A stretch of DNA of 64,000 nt, from assembly GCF_946151055.1 (NCBI RefSeq), contig NZ_CAMGYZ010000001.1, positions 62,001-126,000 of the forward strand, in the 5' to 3' direction. Position numbers and translations under genes: made by a program. This stretch comes from Bacillus sp. Marseille-Q3570. GTDB taxonomy: Bacteria > Bacillota > Bacilli > Bacillales > Fictibacillaceae. The notes under the pieces were generated by a model. The model had not been told where the DNA came from and ran no database searches. It saw only the letters and a list, made by a program, of their open reading frames with translations. Shown here piece after piece: positions 53,579 to 62,837 of the stretch. How positions within the stretch are numbered: the stretch's first letter is position 1; each line of letters opens with the position of its first letter.

Positions 53579-54727
53579 TCATGTTGTTATCGGTTCTCGT
53601 TGTAACCCTTTGATCAAGACTTCAGCCACTTCTGGGCGGCTGAATGTACTCGGTGGGGTCGATCCATTTCTTAGAAGCTCCCTCACCTTCGTCCCTGACA
53701 ACACGACATGATGTTCTTTGTCGTGCGGGCAAGTTTTCGTCGAAGCCATGTTTTCGCATTTTTCACAGTAAAAGCTGTGCTCGAAAAACAATGTTTCAAT
53801 TCCTAATTCTGATTTTGTGAAATGACTGAATATCTTTTGGGCATCATAGGTGCCGTAATAGTCACCGACACCCGCATGGTCCCTGCCGACGATGAAATGT
53901 GTACAGCCGAAATTCTTGCGGACCAGTGCATGGAAAATTGCTTCTCTCGGACCGGCATACCGCATGGCTGCAGGGAATACTGCTAAAAACACTCGATCAC
54001 CTGGATAGTAATTTTCAAGCAGGACCTCGTAACTTTCCAATCTCACATCCGCTGGAATATCGTCCGCTTTTGTTTCCCCGACAAGCGGGTTCAGAAACAG
54101 ACCATCTACCGTTTCAAGAGCGGATTTTTGAATATATTCATGTGCACGATGCACAGGATTCCTTGTTTGGAAACCGACGACAGTTTCCCATCCTAGGTTT
54201 TCAAACTGTTCCCGCGTTTGTTTCGGGTCAAGATAATAATTGGAGAATCGATCTTTGACTGGGCGTCTGACGAGATGGATCGGGCCACCTATGTATACAT
54301 TGGGCCGCTCAAGTAGTTTTTTAACACCAGGATGAGCAGTTTCTGCCGTCTTGTATACGTGTACAGCCTCCCGTAGCTTATCGGGAACGTACTTTTCATT
54401 GACTTCGATCACCCCATATACAGTTCCATCTTTCACGAGCTTGATCCGCTCTCCGACTTGTAATTCTGCTGCTTTTTCCTCACTGACAGGTAGTGTAATC
54501 GGAATACTCCAAGGCAGACCATTTTCAAGTCTCAAATTATTGACGACACTTTCATAGTCTTTTTCTCCAAGAAAACCTTCGAGTGGACTATACGCCCCGA
54601 TTGCGATCAGTTCAAGATCGCTCAAGGCTGTACCATCCAATTCAATTTCTTTTTCCAGAGACTCGTAATCAAAGGCGAGATCGATTTGATTGATCAATTT
54701 CCCTCCATGTGGAATGCTTGTGCTCAT
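53579..54727 (-). CDS. sat: Sulfate adenylyltransferase
   Basis: 382-residue ATP sulfurylase of the single-chain bacterial/archaeal type. Active-site motifs [12 protein letters not shown] and [12 protein letters not shown]; zinc-ribbon-like [19 protein letters not shown] near the C-terminus. ATG at 54727 follows GGAGGAGG; an upstream ATG (54751) precedes that site. Activates sulfate to APS. Confidence 0.95.
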   Translation of the reverse strand: MSTSIPHGGKLINQIDLAFDYESLEKEIELDGTALSDLELIAIGAYSPLEGFLGEKDYESVVNNLRLENGLPWSIPITLPVSEEKAAELQVGERIKLVKDGTVYGVIEVNEKYVPDKLREAVHVYKTAETAHPGVKKLLERPNVYIGGPIHLVRRPVKDRFSNYYLDPKQTREQFENLGWETVVGFQTRNPVHRAHEYIQKSALETVDGLFLNPLVGETKADDIPADVRLESYEVLLENYYPGDRVFLAVFPAAMRYAGPREAIFHALVRKNFGCTHFIVGRDHAGVGDYYGTYDAQKIFSHFTKSELGIETLFFEHSFYCEKCENMASTKTCPHDKEHHVVLSGTKVRELLRNGSTPPSTFSRPEVAEVLIKGLQREPITT

Positions 54728-54728
54728 A

Positions 54729-55802
54729 CTAAATTCCTCCTCCTTGTTCATGTATGGTACGTTTTTCTGCTTTGATCGTTTTGATCAGACTCAGTGAACC
54801 GACTGTTGCGATGAAAACACTTCCGATCACACTGATTGTGTAAAAATCACTATCTAATAGGACCTTGACCATCCCGTAGGCAATCACAAGTGAAAAGACT
54901 GGGGAGACGACCCAAACTTTGACCATTTGCAAAATGATGTTCTTTTGCAGGAACGAAAATCCATTCTGTCCAGTTCCGATCCCGATGATGGCAGAAGTTG
55001 TGATTTGGGTCAGCGGGACGGGAATGCCGAAAACGGATGCTATGATGACCAATCCGGCACCTGTACCTGATATCGCACTTCCTTCTAGAAGTGAGAATTT
55101 GGTAATACGTTTCCCATTGGTCTCCAACACCTTCCCTCCAAAGAAGATGGCTCCTAATGCGATGAATGCACCTCCTAGCAATGTTCCATGTGAGATTGAG
55201 AGCAATCCAGCTCCGACCAATGGGCCAATCGCATTGGCAACATTGTTCATCCCTGCTGAAAAGGCTTCAAGAAAACCCATGAGGATCAACAATACGGTTA
55301 AACACTTCTTCCATCTCCCCTCAAGGAAAGCACCATATCTTTCTTGAATGATTTGGATCAACTTCCCCATCACCAACGCAAACAGGAAAGCGATGATTGG
55401 AATCAGGATCCAGAACATCACCACGGTCATTAGGGATTCCACATACAGCGATTGGTAAGCTAAGCCTACTCCGACAACTGATCCGACAGTTACTTCACTT
55501 GTTGATAACGGAATCCCGATAAGATTTGCAATTGCCAGTGATATGGTTGCTGCCCCAAGAATGATGACGGCCGTTTGAATCGTGATAAGCTCAGAAGGTA
55601 CAATTCCTGAACCGATCGTTTTTACGACCTCACCTCCACCAATGACCGCTCCTAGAAAAACACCTGTACCACATAAGGCCAATGCAATGATTTTCCTATT
55701 GATCGCACCTGACCCGTAAGAAACACCCATGGAGGCAGCAGCCCCACTTGCTCCCATATTCATGGCGAAAAAGAAGGCGACGATAAACGCGATCACTATC
55801 AT
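54729..55802 (-). CDS. cysP: Sulfate permease, Pit family (CysP)
   Basis: 357-residue membrane protein of the inorganic phosphate transporter family, with ten or so membrane helices and an internal duplication ([18 protein letters not shown] in the first half, [16 protein letters not shown] in the second). In B. subtilis CysP is the sulfate importer and sits in the cysH operon as here. GGAGGAATC before ATG; ends one base before the sat start. Confidence 0.93.
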   Translation of the reverse strand: MIVIAFIVAFFFAMNMGASGAAASMGVSYGSGAINRKIIALALCGTGVFLGAVIGGGEVVKTIGSGIVPSELITIQTAVIILGAATISLAIANLIGIPLSTSEVTVGSVVGVGLAYQSLYVESLMTVVMFWILIPIIAFLFALVMGKLIQIIQERYGAFLEGRWKKCLTVLLILMGFLEAFSAGMNNVANAIGPLVGAGLLSISHGTLLGGAFIALGAIFFGGKVLETNGKRITKFSLLEGSAISGTGAGLVIIASVFGIPVPLTQITTSAIIGIGTGQNGFSFLQKNIILQMVKVWVVSPVFSLVIAYGMVKVLLDSDFYTISVIGSVFIATVGSLSLIKTIKAEKRTIHEQGGGI

Positions 55803-55815
55803 CTAAGATTCCTCC

Positions 55816-56532
55816 TCATCCGGATGGATGAAGACCACATTCAGTCTTTTTCAAATTCGTCCATCGCCCCGCCCGTAAATCTGCTCCATCCTCCGTCGGC
55901 AAGGTGCATTTCTCACAGCCGATGCTTGGATAACCCTGGTCATGCAGGACGTTGTAAGGGAGGTCATAGGTATGAATGTATCGCCAGACATCTTTCCAGG
56001 ACCAGTGAATCAATGGACAAACTTTGATAGCTTGGAACTTTTCATCTTTATTGATGAATTCCGTCTTTCTTCTCGTAGGTGATTGCTCTCTTCTAAGCCC
56101 CGATATCCAGGCCTTGTGGCCGGACAATGCTTGTGTAAGTGGAACAATCTTGCGAATATGGCAGCATCGGTTCGGATCTCGTTCCCAGAGGCTGTCTCCA
56201 TATTCTTCAGCTTGTTCTTCCACTGTCAGTTCAGGTTTTTTCAGATCAATTTGTAATTTGGGATAACGAGCTTTCACCCTATCAATCAAATCATAGGTTT
56301 CTGTGAAGTGAAGTCGTGTATCAAGGAAAACGATTTTCGCCTCAGGATTCACCTTCGAAATCAAATCAATCAATACGATACCTTCAGCACCAAAACTGCA
56401 CGCATAGATGATATCCTCTTCATACAAGTCATAAGCCCACTCTAGAACGTTTAAAGCCCCTTTGGTTTCATTATCGATTGAGATCTCCAGGTTGTTGTCA
56501 GACCATGTTTCATACGATAATAATTGTGCCAA
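55816..56532 (-). CDS. cysH: Phosphoadenylyl-sulfate (PAPS/APS) reductase
   Basis: 238 residues. PP-loop ATPase-like fold with [12 protein letters not shown]; the Cys-Cys pairs CC in [10 protein letters not shown] and GCEKC near the C-terminus are the 4Fe-4S ligands of the APS-reducing type. [13 protein letters not shown] and [14 protein letters not shown] are conserved. TTG at 56532 lies seven bases after GGAGGG; TTG at 56537-56538 is too close to it. First gene of the sulfur operon, under an S-box. Confidence 0.93.
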   Translation of the reverse strand: MAQLLSYETWSDNNLEISIDNETKGALNVLEWAYDLYEEDIIYACSFGAEGIVLIDLISKVNPEAKIVFLDTRLHFTETYDLIDRVKARYPKLQIDLKKPELTVEEQAEEYGDSLWERDPNRCCHIRKIVPLTQALSGHKAWISGLRREQSPTRRKTEFINKDEKFQAIKVCPLIHWSWKDVWRYIHTYDLPYNVLHDQGYPSIGCEKCTLPTEDGADLRAGRWTNLKKTECGLHPSG

Positions 56533-56555
56533 TTTCAATCCCTCCTATCTCTTCT

Positions 56556-56605
56556 GTGAAAAAGAAAGAGGCAACTCTAACCTGGTCAAAGGTTAAAGTC
56601 GCCTC
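56556..56605 (-). terminator. Second strong hairpin/terminator in the cysH leader
   Basis: On the minus strand GAGGCGACTTTAACCT pairs with AGGTTAGAGTTGCCTC (16 bp, two G-U pairs) around TTGACC, followed by TTTCTTTTTC. It lies between the S-box terminator and the cysH ribosome site. Confidence 0.78.
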
Positions 56606-56653
56606 TAGTTTGTCTAGTCAGCAGCCTTTTCGTTTCTTCAAATCTTTACATGT

Positions 56654-56678
56654 AAAAAAGCCTTCCAAATTGGAAGAC
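56654..56678 (-). terminator. S-box expression-platform terminator
   Basis: GTCTTCC pairs with GGAAGGC around AATTT, then T7, directly downstream of the SAM-I aptamer. Confidence 0.85.
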
Positions 56679-56700
56679 TTTCAGGCTAATAACGTTTCAC

Positions 56701-56805
56701 CTTATCTACCAAAATGGGAATCCATTTTGCTGGATTTAGCACCTTGCATCATGCAGGTTGCCGGACATCATTGGGCCAGGTCCCTCCGTCACTCTGGATA
56801 AGATT
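56701..56805 (-). ncRNA. SAM-I riboswitch (S-box) aptamer
   Basis: Minus strand: CTTATCCAGAGTGACGGAGG, GACCTGGCCC, GATGTCCGGCAACCTGC and GGTGCTAAATCC are the S-box core; P1 is CTTATC paired with GATAAG. High S-adenosylmethionine should favour the downstream terminator and lower cysH operon expression. Confidence 0.94.
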
Positions 56806-56818
56806 TAATTTGATTATT

Positions 56819-56847
56819 ATTCTAACTATTCCAATAAGGAAAGTCAA
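56819..56847 (-). promoter_or_regulatory. Sigma-A promoter of the cysH operon
   Basis: Minus strand TTGACT, 17 bases, TAGAAT; transcription would start about seven bases before the S-box. Confidence 0.82.
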
Positions 56848-56920
56848 CAACCTTTTTTAAATGTTTTGATTATTTTTGCTGTTAGAGCTCTAAATCCCTG
56901 TAAAGTACTGGACAGAACGG

Positions 56921-58156
56921 TTATGAGACTTCGACTGTTTTTCTTTCTTCAAGTTCAAATGCTTCATGCAAGCATTCCACTGCAGAAATCATTGCGGTGC
57001 TAGACACGATCGTAGAGACCTTGATCTCGGATGTACTGACCATCTTGATTTTGATCCCATCAGAAGATATTACGTTAAACATTTTTGCAGCAACGCCTGG
57101 ATTGGAAATCATCCCTGAACCTACGATTGAAACTTTCGCAAGGTCACCTTCATACGTAATATGGTCATAATTCAACTCTGGCTGATATTCACTCAATACT
57201 TCCAACGCCTGATTGAGCACCTCTGAATCCAATGAAAAAGAGATATCCGTCGCTTCTTTGCCGTTGGTGTTCTGGATGATGATGTCTACATTGATTTTTT
57301 GATCTGAAAGAATCGTGAACAATTTTGCTAAAGTATGGATATCGTCTTGTAACCCATGAACGGTCACTTTTGTTACATTACTCTCAAACGCAATTCCTCG
57401 CACTGTAAGATTGCCTTCCATTGAAACTTCCTCCTCTATCATGGTGCCGGTTTCTTTTTCAATACTTGAACGGACCTCTAGCTTAACGTTGTAATTTTTA
57501 GCGAATTCGACAGACCGTGGGTGTAATACTCCTGCGCCAAGGTTAGCCATTTCAAGCATTTCATCATAGGAGATCGATTCCAACTTCCTGGCTCCTTTAA
57601 CAACTCTTGGATCGGTCGTATATACCCCTGTGACATCCGTATAGATCTCGCACTTTTCCGCTTTTAAAGAAGCGGCTAGTGCTACAGCTGTCGTATCAGA
57701 TCCACCACGGCCGAGCGTCGCGATTTCCTCTTCATCAGTCAAACCCTGGAATCCAGCGACGATGACAATGTTTCCTTCTGCCAGGTGTCCATTGATTCGC
57801 TTATTGTTGATGTCTAAAATCCTTGCATTCCCATGTGCAGCTTCCGTTTTGATACCAGCTTGCCACCCAGTAAGTGAGACAGATTGATACCCTTTCTGTT
57901 GTAAAGCCATTGCCAACAACGACATTGAAACTTGTTCTCCTGTCGATACGAGCATATCAAGCTCTCTTTTTGAGGGATTATCAGAAATGTCATTTGCCAT
58001 TTGAATAAGATGATCCGTACTTTTTCCCATTGCTGAAACAACTACGACTACGTCTTTTCCCTGATTGTAAGTATCAATGACACGACCAGCCACATTTTGA
58101 ATTCGTTCGATCGATCCTACAGATGTTCCACCATATTTTTGTACGATTAATGCCAT
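56921..58156 (-). CDS. lysC: Lysine-sensitive aspartokinase
   Basis: 411-residue aspartate kinase. Kinase motif VQKYGGTSVG at the N-terminus, GRGGSDTTAVALAA, TDVTGVYTTDPR; two ACT domains after about 260 (ITKVTVHGLQ-like VTKVTVHGLQDD and VSIVGSGMISNPGVA). Matches B. subtilis aspartokinase II, where an internal start makes the beta subunit. AAAGGAATGG upstream of ATG. A lysine riboswitch in the leader gives lysine control. First enzyme toward lysine, threonine, methionine and ectoine. Confidence 0.95.
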   Translation of the reverse strand: MALIVQKYGGTSVGSIERIQNVAGRVIDTYNQGKDVVVVVSAMGKSTDHLIQMANDISDNPSKRELDMLVSTGEQVSMSLLAMALQQKGYQSVSLTGWQAGIKTEAAHGNARILDINNKRINGHLAEGNIVIVAGFQGLTDEEEIATLGRGGSDTTAVALAASLKAEKCEIYTDVTGVYTTDPRVVKGARKLESISYDEMLEMANLGAGVLHPRSVEFAKNYNVKLEVRSSIEKETGTMIEEEVSMEGNLTVRGIAFESNVTKVTVHGLQDDIHTLAKLFTILSDQKINVDIIIQNTNGKEATDISFSLDSEVLNQALEVLSEYQPELNYDHITYEGDLAKVSIVGSGMISNPGVAAKMFNVISSDGIKIKMVSTSEIKVSTIVSSTAMISAVECLHEAFELEERKTVEVS

Positions 58157-58183
58157 GATTCCATTCCTTTCATGTTGTGAAAT

Positions 58184-58279
58184 AAAAAGATCGACTCAAT
58201 AGAAGTGTGACGGACGTTCATCCGCAACCATTGTTTAAATGGTTGAAATAAAACAAATCGTCAGACTTGAGAGTCGATC
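58184..58279 (-). terminator. L-box expression platform (terminator)
   Basis: Minus strand GATCGACTC...GAGTCGATC closes a long imperfect helix that also pairs GTCTGACG with CGTCCGTCAC; T5 follows. It should form when lysine is bound. Confidence 0.82.
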
Positions 58280-58291
58280 CTCAAACGTCTG

Positions 58292-58522
58292 CCACACTTA
58301 TTCCCTTTACGTGAGATAGTCCTCCATACGCCAGCAGGGAGCATGGTCGTATGACAGCCCTGTACTTATTCAATACAGGTCCAGCCGGATGTTCGTTGAG
58401 ATGACAATCCAGCTTCGGCGAATTCCCCTTTCCTTTTGCACTCCTTAGAGCCCAACCTCTTCATGCAAAATACTAATGGTCTTCGCGCCTCTACCATCAC
58501 TTCAAACTTGCATGAAGTGTGG
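58292..58522 (-). ncRNA. Lysine riboswitch (L-box) aptamer
   Basis: P1 is CCACACTT paired with AAGTGTGG at the two ends. L-box core blocks are seen on the minus strand: GGTAGAGGCGCGAAGACC, TTAGTATT, AAGGAAAGGGG, TTCGCCGAAG and GGCTGGACCTG. Followed by a terminator and then lysC. Confidence 0.93.
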
Positions 58523-58764
58523 CCTTTAAATTTAATTGTTTGTTATTCTATCAGAAACACGACAATGAAACAAGCTTTTTTTCAAAATGGGAAATTCGTT
58601 GGAGAAGATGTTCTGTATCTTTATAAAAAATGCTCTTTTATAGTGCTGAACATCAACTACATAGTATTCTAGAACTAAAAACAGTGGTCTTGATTAGATT
58701 TCAGGTGTTTGAACGTCATAAAAAGAATTTACAAAACAAGAGGCTGCCCTTTTGGACAACCCTT
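58523..58764. other. Intergenic stretch with lysC promoter and SGNH terminator
   Basis: Minus-strand promoter: TTGTTT (58568-58573), 17 bases, TAGAAT (58545-58550) with an extended-10 TG, serving the L-box/lysC transcript. At 58740-58763 GGTTGTCC-AAAA-GGGCAGCC forms a terminator for the SGNH hydrolase gene. Nothing else recognised. Confidence 0.65.
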
Positions 58765-59475
58765 TTAGAAATCATATTCTTCGACGATTTTCTTCGTGAT
58801 CAATTTATACCCTTTTTTATTGGGATGCAGGGAATCACTGAAATACTCGGTGGACTTTTCCTGGAATAGCTCGTTCGTCGATATGAATTTCACACGAGGA
58901 TAATGACTGACGAGCTCCTGGCTTGTAACATTCCATTCTTCAATCACTTGCTCTATTTTTGCAGATGAAGGATATGGATTATAAAGGCCGAGAAATAAAA
59001 TAGGTGCGTCCGGATTTTCCTCCCGAATAATCGTCATGATATCTATTACATTTTTTTCATAATCGGCTTTTCCTGCTTTCAACCGTTCTTCATAAATAGG
59101 CAGGAGATTGTTGCCGTTACTTTTGATGACATCATTCGTACCAATAAAAACGATGAAATAGTCCGCGTCGTCTAAATTGTCTTTAACATCTGTATGCTGA
59201 AGCTGATAAAGCAGCCCATCAGTTTGTTGGTTGGGTATTCCATAATTCTGGACAGTAACTGCACCATCATGATGGTCTGAAAGCAGTGTTTGAAGATCAT
59301 CGACATATCCGCTACCCATATCATCACCAACACCATAGGTAAGGGAATCCCCTAATGCTACCAAATTTGTGCTTTTCTTTGTTTTGGCTTCTTGCTTCTG
59401 ATTCATAGCAATAATTCCTGCGATTGCTGATAGGAATAATATAATGCTAATGGTATATATTAATATTTTTTTCAT
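58765..59475 (-). CDS. SGNH/GDSL-family lipase/esterase, membrane-anchored or secreted
   Basis: 236 residues. N-terminal hydrophobic signal/anchor (ILIYTISIILFLSAIAGIIA). Catalytic blocks: GDSLTYG (nucleophile Ser, about 44), NYGIPNQQTDGLL, IGTNDV and DSLHPNKKGY (Asp-His). Resembles B. subtilis YpmR. Likely acts on lipid or cell-wall acyl esters outside the membrane. GGAGGAGCCT precedes ATG. Confidence 0.9.
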   Translation of the reverse strand: MKKILIYTISIILFLSAIAGIIAMNQKQEAKTKKSTNLVALGDSLTYGVGDDMGSGYVDDLQTLLSDHHDGAVTVQNYGIPNQQTDGLLYQLQHTDVKDNLDDADYFIVFIGTNDVIKSNGNNLLPIYEERLKAGKADYEKNVIDIMTIIREENPDAPILFLGLYNPYPSSAKIEQVIEEWNVTSQELVSHYPRVKFISTNELFQEKSTEYFSDSLHPNKKGYKLITKKIVEEYDF

Positions 59476-59598
59476 AGGCTCCTCCTAAAGGTTAACCCTT
59501 CCCTTTTACTATAGGGATTAAACCTACTGCTACATAGGAGAAGCTGTTTAAGACGATATATTTGAATACATGCTTTTATGCAAAAATAAATTATCTTC

Positions 59599-60246
59599 CT
59601 ATATCTTTTCCAAAAGCGCTTTATTTTCGTTTTCAAAAAAATAAGCTTCATTTGAACCGAGCACCGATAATTTTTGAGGGGTTGCATAAACGGCGGTGCC
59701 TTCTGGTATTGCAATGATGTGAGTGTCAAAGCCATCCACATATTCGTAGAGTTTCAGATCACTTTTTTCTTGATAGTGACACCATACCGAATGCCCATTA
59801 ATAAGATTCAAAGCATGAAGGTTACCGTTTTCCATATCATCCATGACTGTGATTTTTTTCCCTAGAATGTTGGCACCTGCACTTTGACCGTATATAGTTC
59901 CTCCAGCTTCATGATAATGGGTCAATACCTCATCAAATGCTGTTTCTTTGAACTTTTTCAATATACGCATAGGGTCTCCACCACTTATATATACAGCTGA
60001 AAATTGCATGACATCATCAAAGGTTTTCTCTCTGAGATCAGTCCACATCTTTATTTCACTCGCTCCTAGTGGATTGAACATACTTTTCACATAATCCAGA
60101 CAACGATCATAAGTTCTGAACTCGGGATCACCTGCAAGGGGGATATAAAGAAGCGGTTTCCCAGAATCAATCTTTTGGATGAAATATTCATTTATCTCAC
60201 GTGTCTGTTCGGCATTTCCGCCTCCAGAAAGGAATAATCCTCCCAT
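59599..60246 (-). CDS. Peptidase E-like protein (S51 family)
   Basis: 215 residues, glutamine-amidotransferase-like fold. Nucleophile elbow YGQSAGANIL (Ser about 121), GGDPMRILK and AIPEGTAVY match S51 dipeptidase E relatives (YgaJ-type). Would cleave N-terminal Asp-X dipeptides or process a related peptide; cyanophycinase-like roles are also possible. AGAGGGGAC upstream of ATG; follows pheA by 11 bases, suggesting co-transcription. Confidence 0.82.
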   Translation of the reverse strand: MGGLFLSGGGNAEQTREINEYFIQKIDSGKPLLYIPLAGDPEFRTYDRCLDYVKSMFNPLGASEIKMWTDLREKTFDDVMQFSAVYISGGDPMRILKKFKETAFDEVLTHYHEAGGTIYGQSAGANILGKKITVMDDMENGNLHALNLINGHSVWCHYQEKSDLKLYEYVDGFDTHIIAIPEGTAVYATPQKLSVLGSNEAYFFENENKALLEKI

Positions 60247-60257
60247 AAAAGTCCCCT

Positions 60258-61079
60258 CTAAAGTTTTGTCGTATTATAACTTCCAAGGATTTGAACATGG
60301 TGTCCGTAGGTTTCCAGGATCGTCATCGCTTTGTCCATATCCTGATCATCTATTCCCTTTTGTGTTTCGACAAAAAAGCGATAAGTACCTAACTTCTTTT
60401 TGGTTGGGCGTGATTCAATCCAAGAGAGATTGATCGATAACGATGCAAAAACATTCAATATCGTGACCAACACCCCTGGTCGTTCTTCGAATGGAGTGAT
60501 GACCAGCATCGCTTTTTCTGAGTGGGCAATCTCCTCAGGAGGGTTCGAAACAACGACAAAACGGGTATGATTTTCAGTGAAATCTTGAATGTTCTCTTTC
60601 ACTAACTCCAACCCGAAAGCTGTTGCTGACCATTCTGAGGCAATGGCTCCGAACTCCACCTTCGCTTCATCGCGGACAGCTTTTGCTGCAGCAGCGGTAC
60701 TGTTGAAATGCCGGCTGGATGCCCCTAAAGACTGAATATAATCACGACATTGCGCTAAAGCAGGGGGAATCGACCAGACCTCTTGAATCTTATTGAGATC
60801 CGTCCCTTTCACTCCAAGCAAATGTAAAGCAACAGGCAGGATGACTTCCCCTTCGATGAAGAGGTTATTCATCAACAAGCCATCTATTGTAATATTGATG
60901 GTTCCTTCAATTGAATTTTCAATTGGGACGATTCCTTTTTCAACTTCCTTATTCCGAATAGCATCTAAGACATCTAAAATGGATTCACACATCAGCCCAT
61001 CCATTTGGTTAGATGAAAAATATCGAACAGCAGCTTCCTCTGAAAAGGTTCCTTTAGGTCCTAAATAGGCGACTTTCAT
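60258..61079 (-). CDS. pheA: Prephenate dehydratase
   Basis: 273 residues: periplasmic-binding-protein-like catalytic domain (about 1-180) with AYLGPKGTFSEEAA, VPIENSIEGTINIT, and FNSTAAAAKAV plus NHTRFVVV; C-terminal ACT domain (about 195-270) with ESRPTKKKLGTYRFFVE for phenylalanine feedback. Converts prephenate to phenylpyruvate. GAAGGAG precedes ATG. Confidence 0.95.
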   Translation of the reverse strand: MKVAYLGPKGTFSEEAAVRYFSSNQMDGLMCESILDVLDAIRNKEVEKGIVPIENSIEGTINITIDGLLMNNLFIEGEVILPVALHLLGVKGTDLNKIQEVWSIPPALAQCRDYIQSLGASSRHFNSTAAAAKAVRDEAKVEFGAIASEWSATAFGLELVKENIQDFTENHTRFVVVSNPPEEIAHSEKAMLVITPFEERPGVLVTILNVFASLSINLSWIESRPTKKKLGTYRFFVETQKGIDDQDMDKAMTILETYGHHVQILGSYNTTKL

Positions 61080-61232
61080 TATGCGACTCCTTCAATAATG
61101 ATGATTAATTCCTATACTCTAGCCTAAATTCAAATGTAAATCAACTATAACCAACATCCATTTTGTTGTTTACAAAATTTACTCCCGCTTCGGGCAATCG
61201 AAAAGCAGATCATTAACAGCTCTTGACCATTA

Positions 61233-61325
61233 AAGAAAACTTGGCAAAGCCAAGCCATTGGCGCAGGCTGAGCTTTAGTTGCGCTTATACTGAAGAAAGT
61301 TTCCATACTTTCTTTAAGTGTAAAA
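61233..61325 (+). repeat. Dispersed intergenic repeat, copy E (full)
   Basis: AAAGAAAACTTGGCAAAGCC ... GGCGCAGGCTGAGC ... GCGCTTATACTGAAGAAAG ... CATACTTTCTTTAAGTG. The cleanest copy; hairpins CTTGGC-AAA-GCCAAG and GAAAG-TTTCCATA-CTTTC are intact. Confidence 0.9.
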
Positions 61326-61355
61326 AAAGGTCCCCAATTGATAAACGGGACCTTT
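61322..61355 (-). terminator. Terminator of the DUF4145 gene
   Basis: AAAGGTCCC pairs with GGGACCTTT on the minus strand, followed by Ts that merge into repeat copy E. Confidence 0.85.
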
Positions 61356-61366
61356 CACGTCAATTC

Positions 61367-62059
61367 TTATTTAAGCTTTTGCTCGATTTCAGTATGTACA
61401 GATTCGATCTTCTCAGGAAGGACAAAGAGATATTCGATAAGTCCTTCCAGTAGTTCCATCAACAAGACTGCTGTCTCATCATCGATTTCCCTTTCTAGTT
61501 CAAGCATTTCGTAAAAAGGACGATCTGGATGAACCAAATGGCTCAGTGATTGGATTGGTTTAGATAAATCGACATGCTTCGGTAATTGCTCGAATTGCTG
61601 GGAAAGGGATTGTTCTTTCGTTTTCTCCCCCAGATAGTTTTTGAGAACACTTTCAATCACTCGCTTCGACATGACTGCAGTTGCAGAATTGTCTTTCGAT
61701 TGACTGACATTCAGGGCAGAAGTATAGGATCTGATAAGATCTTTAGGAATGTTCTTGTTTCCCTGGATTTGATCCAGACGACCTTGTGAAGCCATTGGAT
61801 CATAGATATAAATTTCAGCTTCTTGGATGGTTTGGTCTGAACGTTCATCCAGCATGATGACAAACACGGATGGTTTCTTACATTCGGCACAAAGCCCTTC
61901 TGCGAACAATCCAGTTTTCTTTACCTGATAATAATTTGCCTTCAAAGTAAAATTCCCGGTTTTCCCACACTTCGGACAATGGCTTTTAAGTGACTTGGCA
62001 ACCTTTAAATAACCATACTGGGTATAAGAAAGAATGGATGCTGGCAATATTTTTCTCAA
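61367..62059 (-). CDS. DUF4145-like protein with zinc ribbon
   Basis: 230 residues. N-terminal zinc-finger region with CPKCG (about 28-32) and CAEC (about 57-60), then a helical domain with ALNVSQSKDNSATAVMSKRVIESVLKNYLG, the DUF4145 pattern often found in restriction or defence-associated proteins but also alone. TTG start with AAGGAGG four to five bases upstream. No partner gene adjacent, so a defence role is not supported here. Confidence 0.78.
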   Translation of the reverse strand: MRKILPASILSYTQYGYLKVAKSLKSHCPKCGKTGNFTLKANYYQVKKTGLFAEGLCAECKKPSVFVIMLDERSDQTIQEAEIYIYDPMASQGRLDQIQGNKNIPKDLIRSYTSALNVSQSKDNSATAVMSKRVIESVLKNYLGEKTKEQSLSQQFEQLPKHVDLSKPIQSLSHLVHPDRPFYEMLELEREIDDETAVLLMELLEGLIEYLFVLPEKIESVHTEIEQKLK

Positions 62060-62555
62060 TTTGGACCTCCTTGTATGCTCAGACAGAATATGTAATGTCT
62101 TAACTTATTTCGAGATATCGAGACAAAGTTCCTCTTAAAAAACAAATAAAAAAATAGAATTTGTTATCTTTTGATACTATTTGAATAAAAATAAAAGACG
62201 CCTTCTATCTTTGAAAACGTCTTAGGTATAGCGAGGTTTTATTCATGTTTTCATACTACTACTTATACCCTGCTGATTTTTATTTGTGGACAAATAATAA
62301 ATGATAAACATACATTTAGTAAACCAAAAACAATAACCGATAGGACTTTCAATCGTTTTTGATGATATGCATTCACTGTAGCCCAGATCGTAAGGGTCTA
62401 TTTCTAAGTGTCTGACACTCTAGAAATAGACCCTTACCTCTGATTATTAATTCCTACCTCCTACCATTAATACCCATTACCACGTCTATTGTTCAACAGT
62501 AATCACTTAGGAAGCATAAAAAATAGGACTGCTGTTTACAGTCCTAATTTAGTCC
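62060..62555. other. Intergenic stretch, no gene
   Basis: About 500 AT-rich bases. Contains AAGACG...CGTCTT at about 62198-62223 and a near-perfect 48-base palindrome at 62390-62437. No coding frame with a ribosome site was seen. Confidence 0.65.
62390..62437. repeat. Near-perfect 48-base palindrome
   Basis: Arms GTAAGGGTCTATTTCTA and TAGAAATAGACCCTTAC (17 bp) enclose AGTGTCTGACACT, itself palindromic; only one C bulges. It lacks a T run, so it is more than a standard terminator. Confidence 0.85.
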
Positions 62556-62837
62556 TTATTTTGTAGCTGCGACTTCCTTTTTGGCATTCATTGATGCATC
62601 TTTGCTGACATCATCCGCCGCCTTTTTAATACTGATATATTGGTTTCTTCCATGGGTATATAAGTTCTCTTTCTTATGATCATACTTTTCTTTAGAAAGT
62701 GTTGGTATGGAAATTCCTTTACGCTTGCTCTCTTTATTTATGGCGTAACTGATTCCACCGACAAAACCTGTAACGAAACAAGAACCGATGATTCCCAATA
62801 ACTTTTTGTTACCTGACTTGTTTTTAATATTTTCCAT
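62556..62837 (-). CDS. YtxH-like small membrane protein
   Basis: 93 residues with a glycine-rich N-terminal membrane segment (LLGIIGSCFVTGFVGGISYAI), followed by a charged helical tail with KKAADDVSKDASMNAKKEV. This layout is that of YtxH-type general stress proteins. Its ATG overlaps the stop of the preceding DUF948 gene (TAATG), so it is the third gene of a sigma-B operon. Confidence 0.72.
   Translation of the reverse strand: MENIKNKSGNKKLLGIIGSCFVTGFVGGISYAINKESKRKGISIPTLSKEKYDHKKENLYTHGRNQYISIKKAADDVSKDASMNAKKEVAATK

Noticed and set aside
56882-56893. Palindrome TTAGAGCTCTAA after lysC
   Set aside because: A 12-base palindrome without loop or T run cannot act as a terminator and can occur by chance.
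58436-58869. Plus-strand frames around the lysC leader
   Set aside because: They run through the lysine riboswitch and antisense to the SGNH gene without initiation signals.
61367-62059. DUF4145 gene as part of a defence island
   Set aside because: Neighbours are pheA and stress genes; no nuclease, helicase or restriction gene is nearby.
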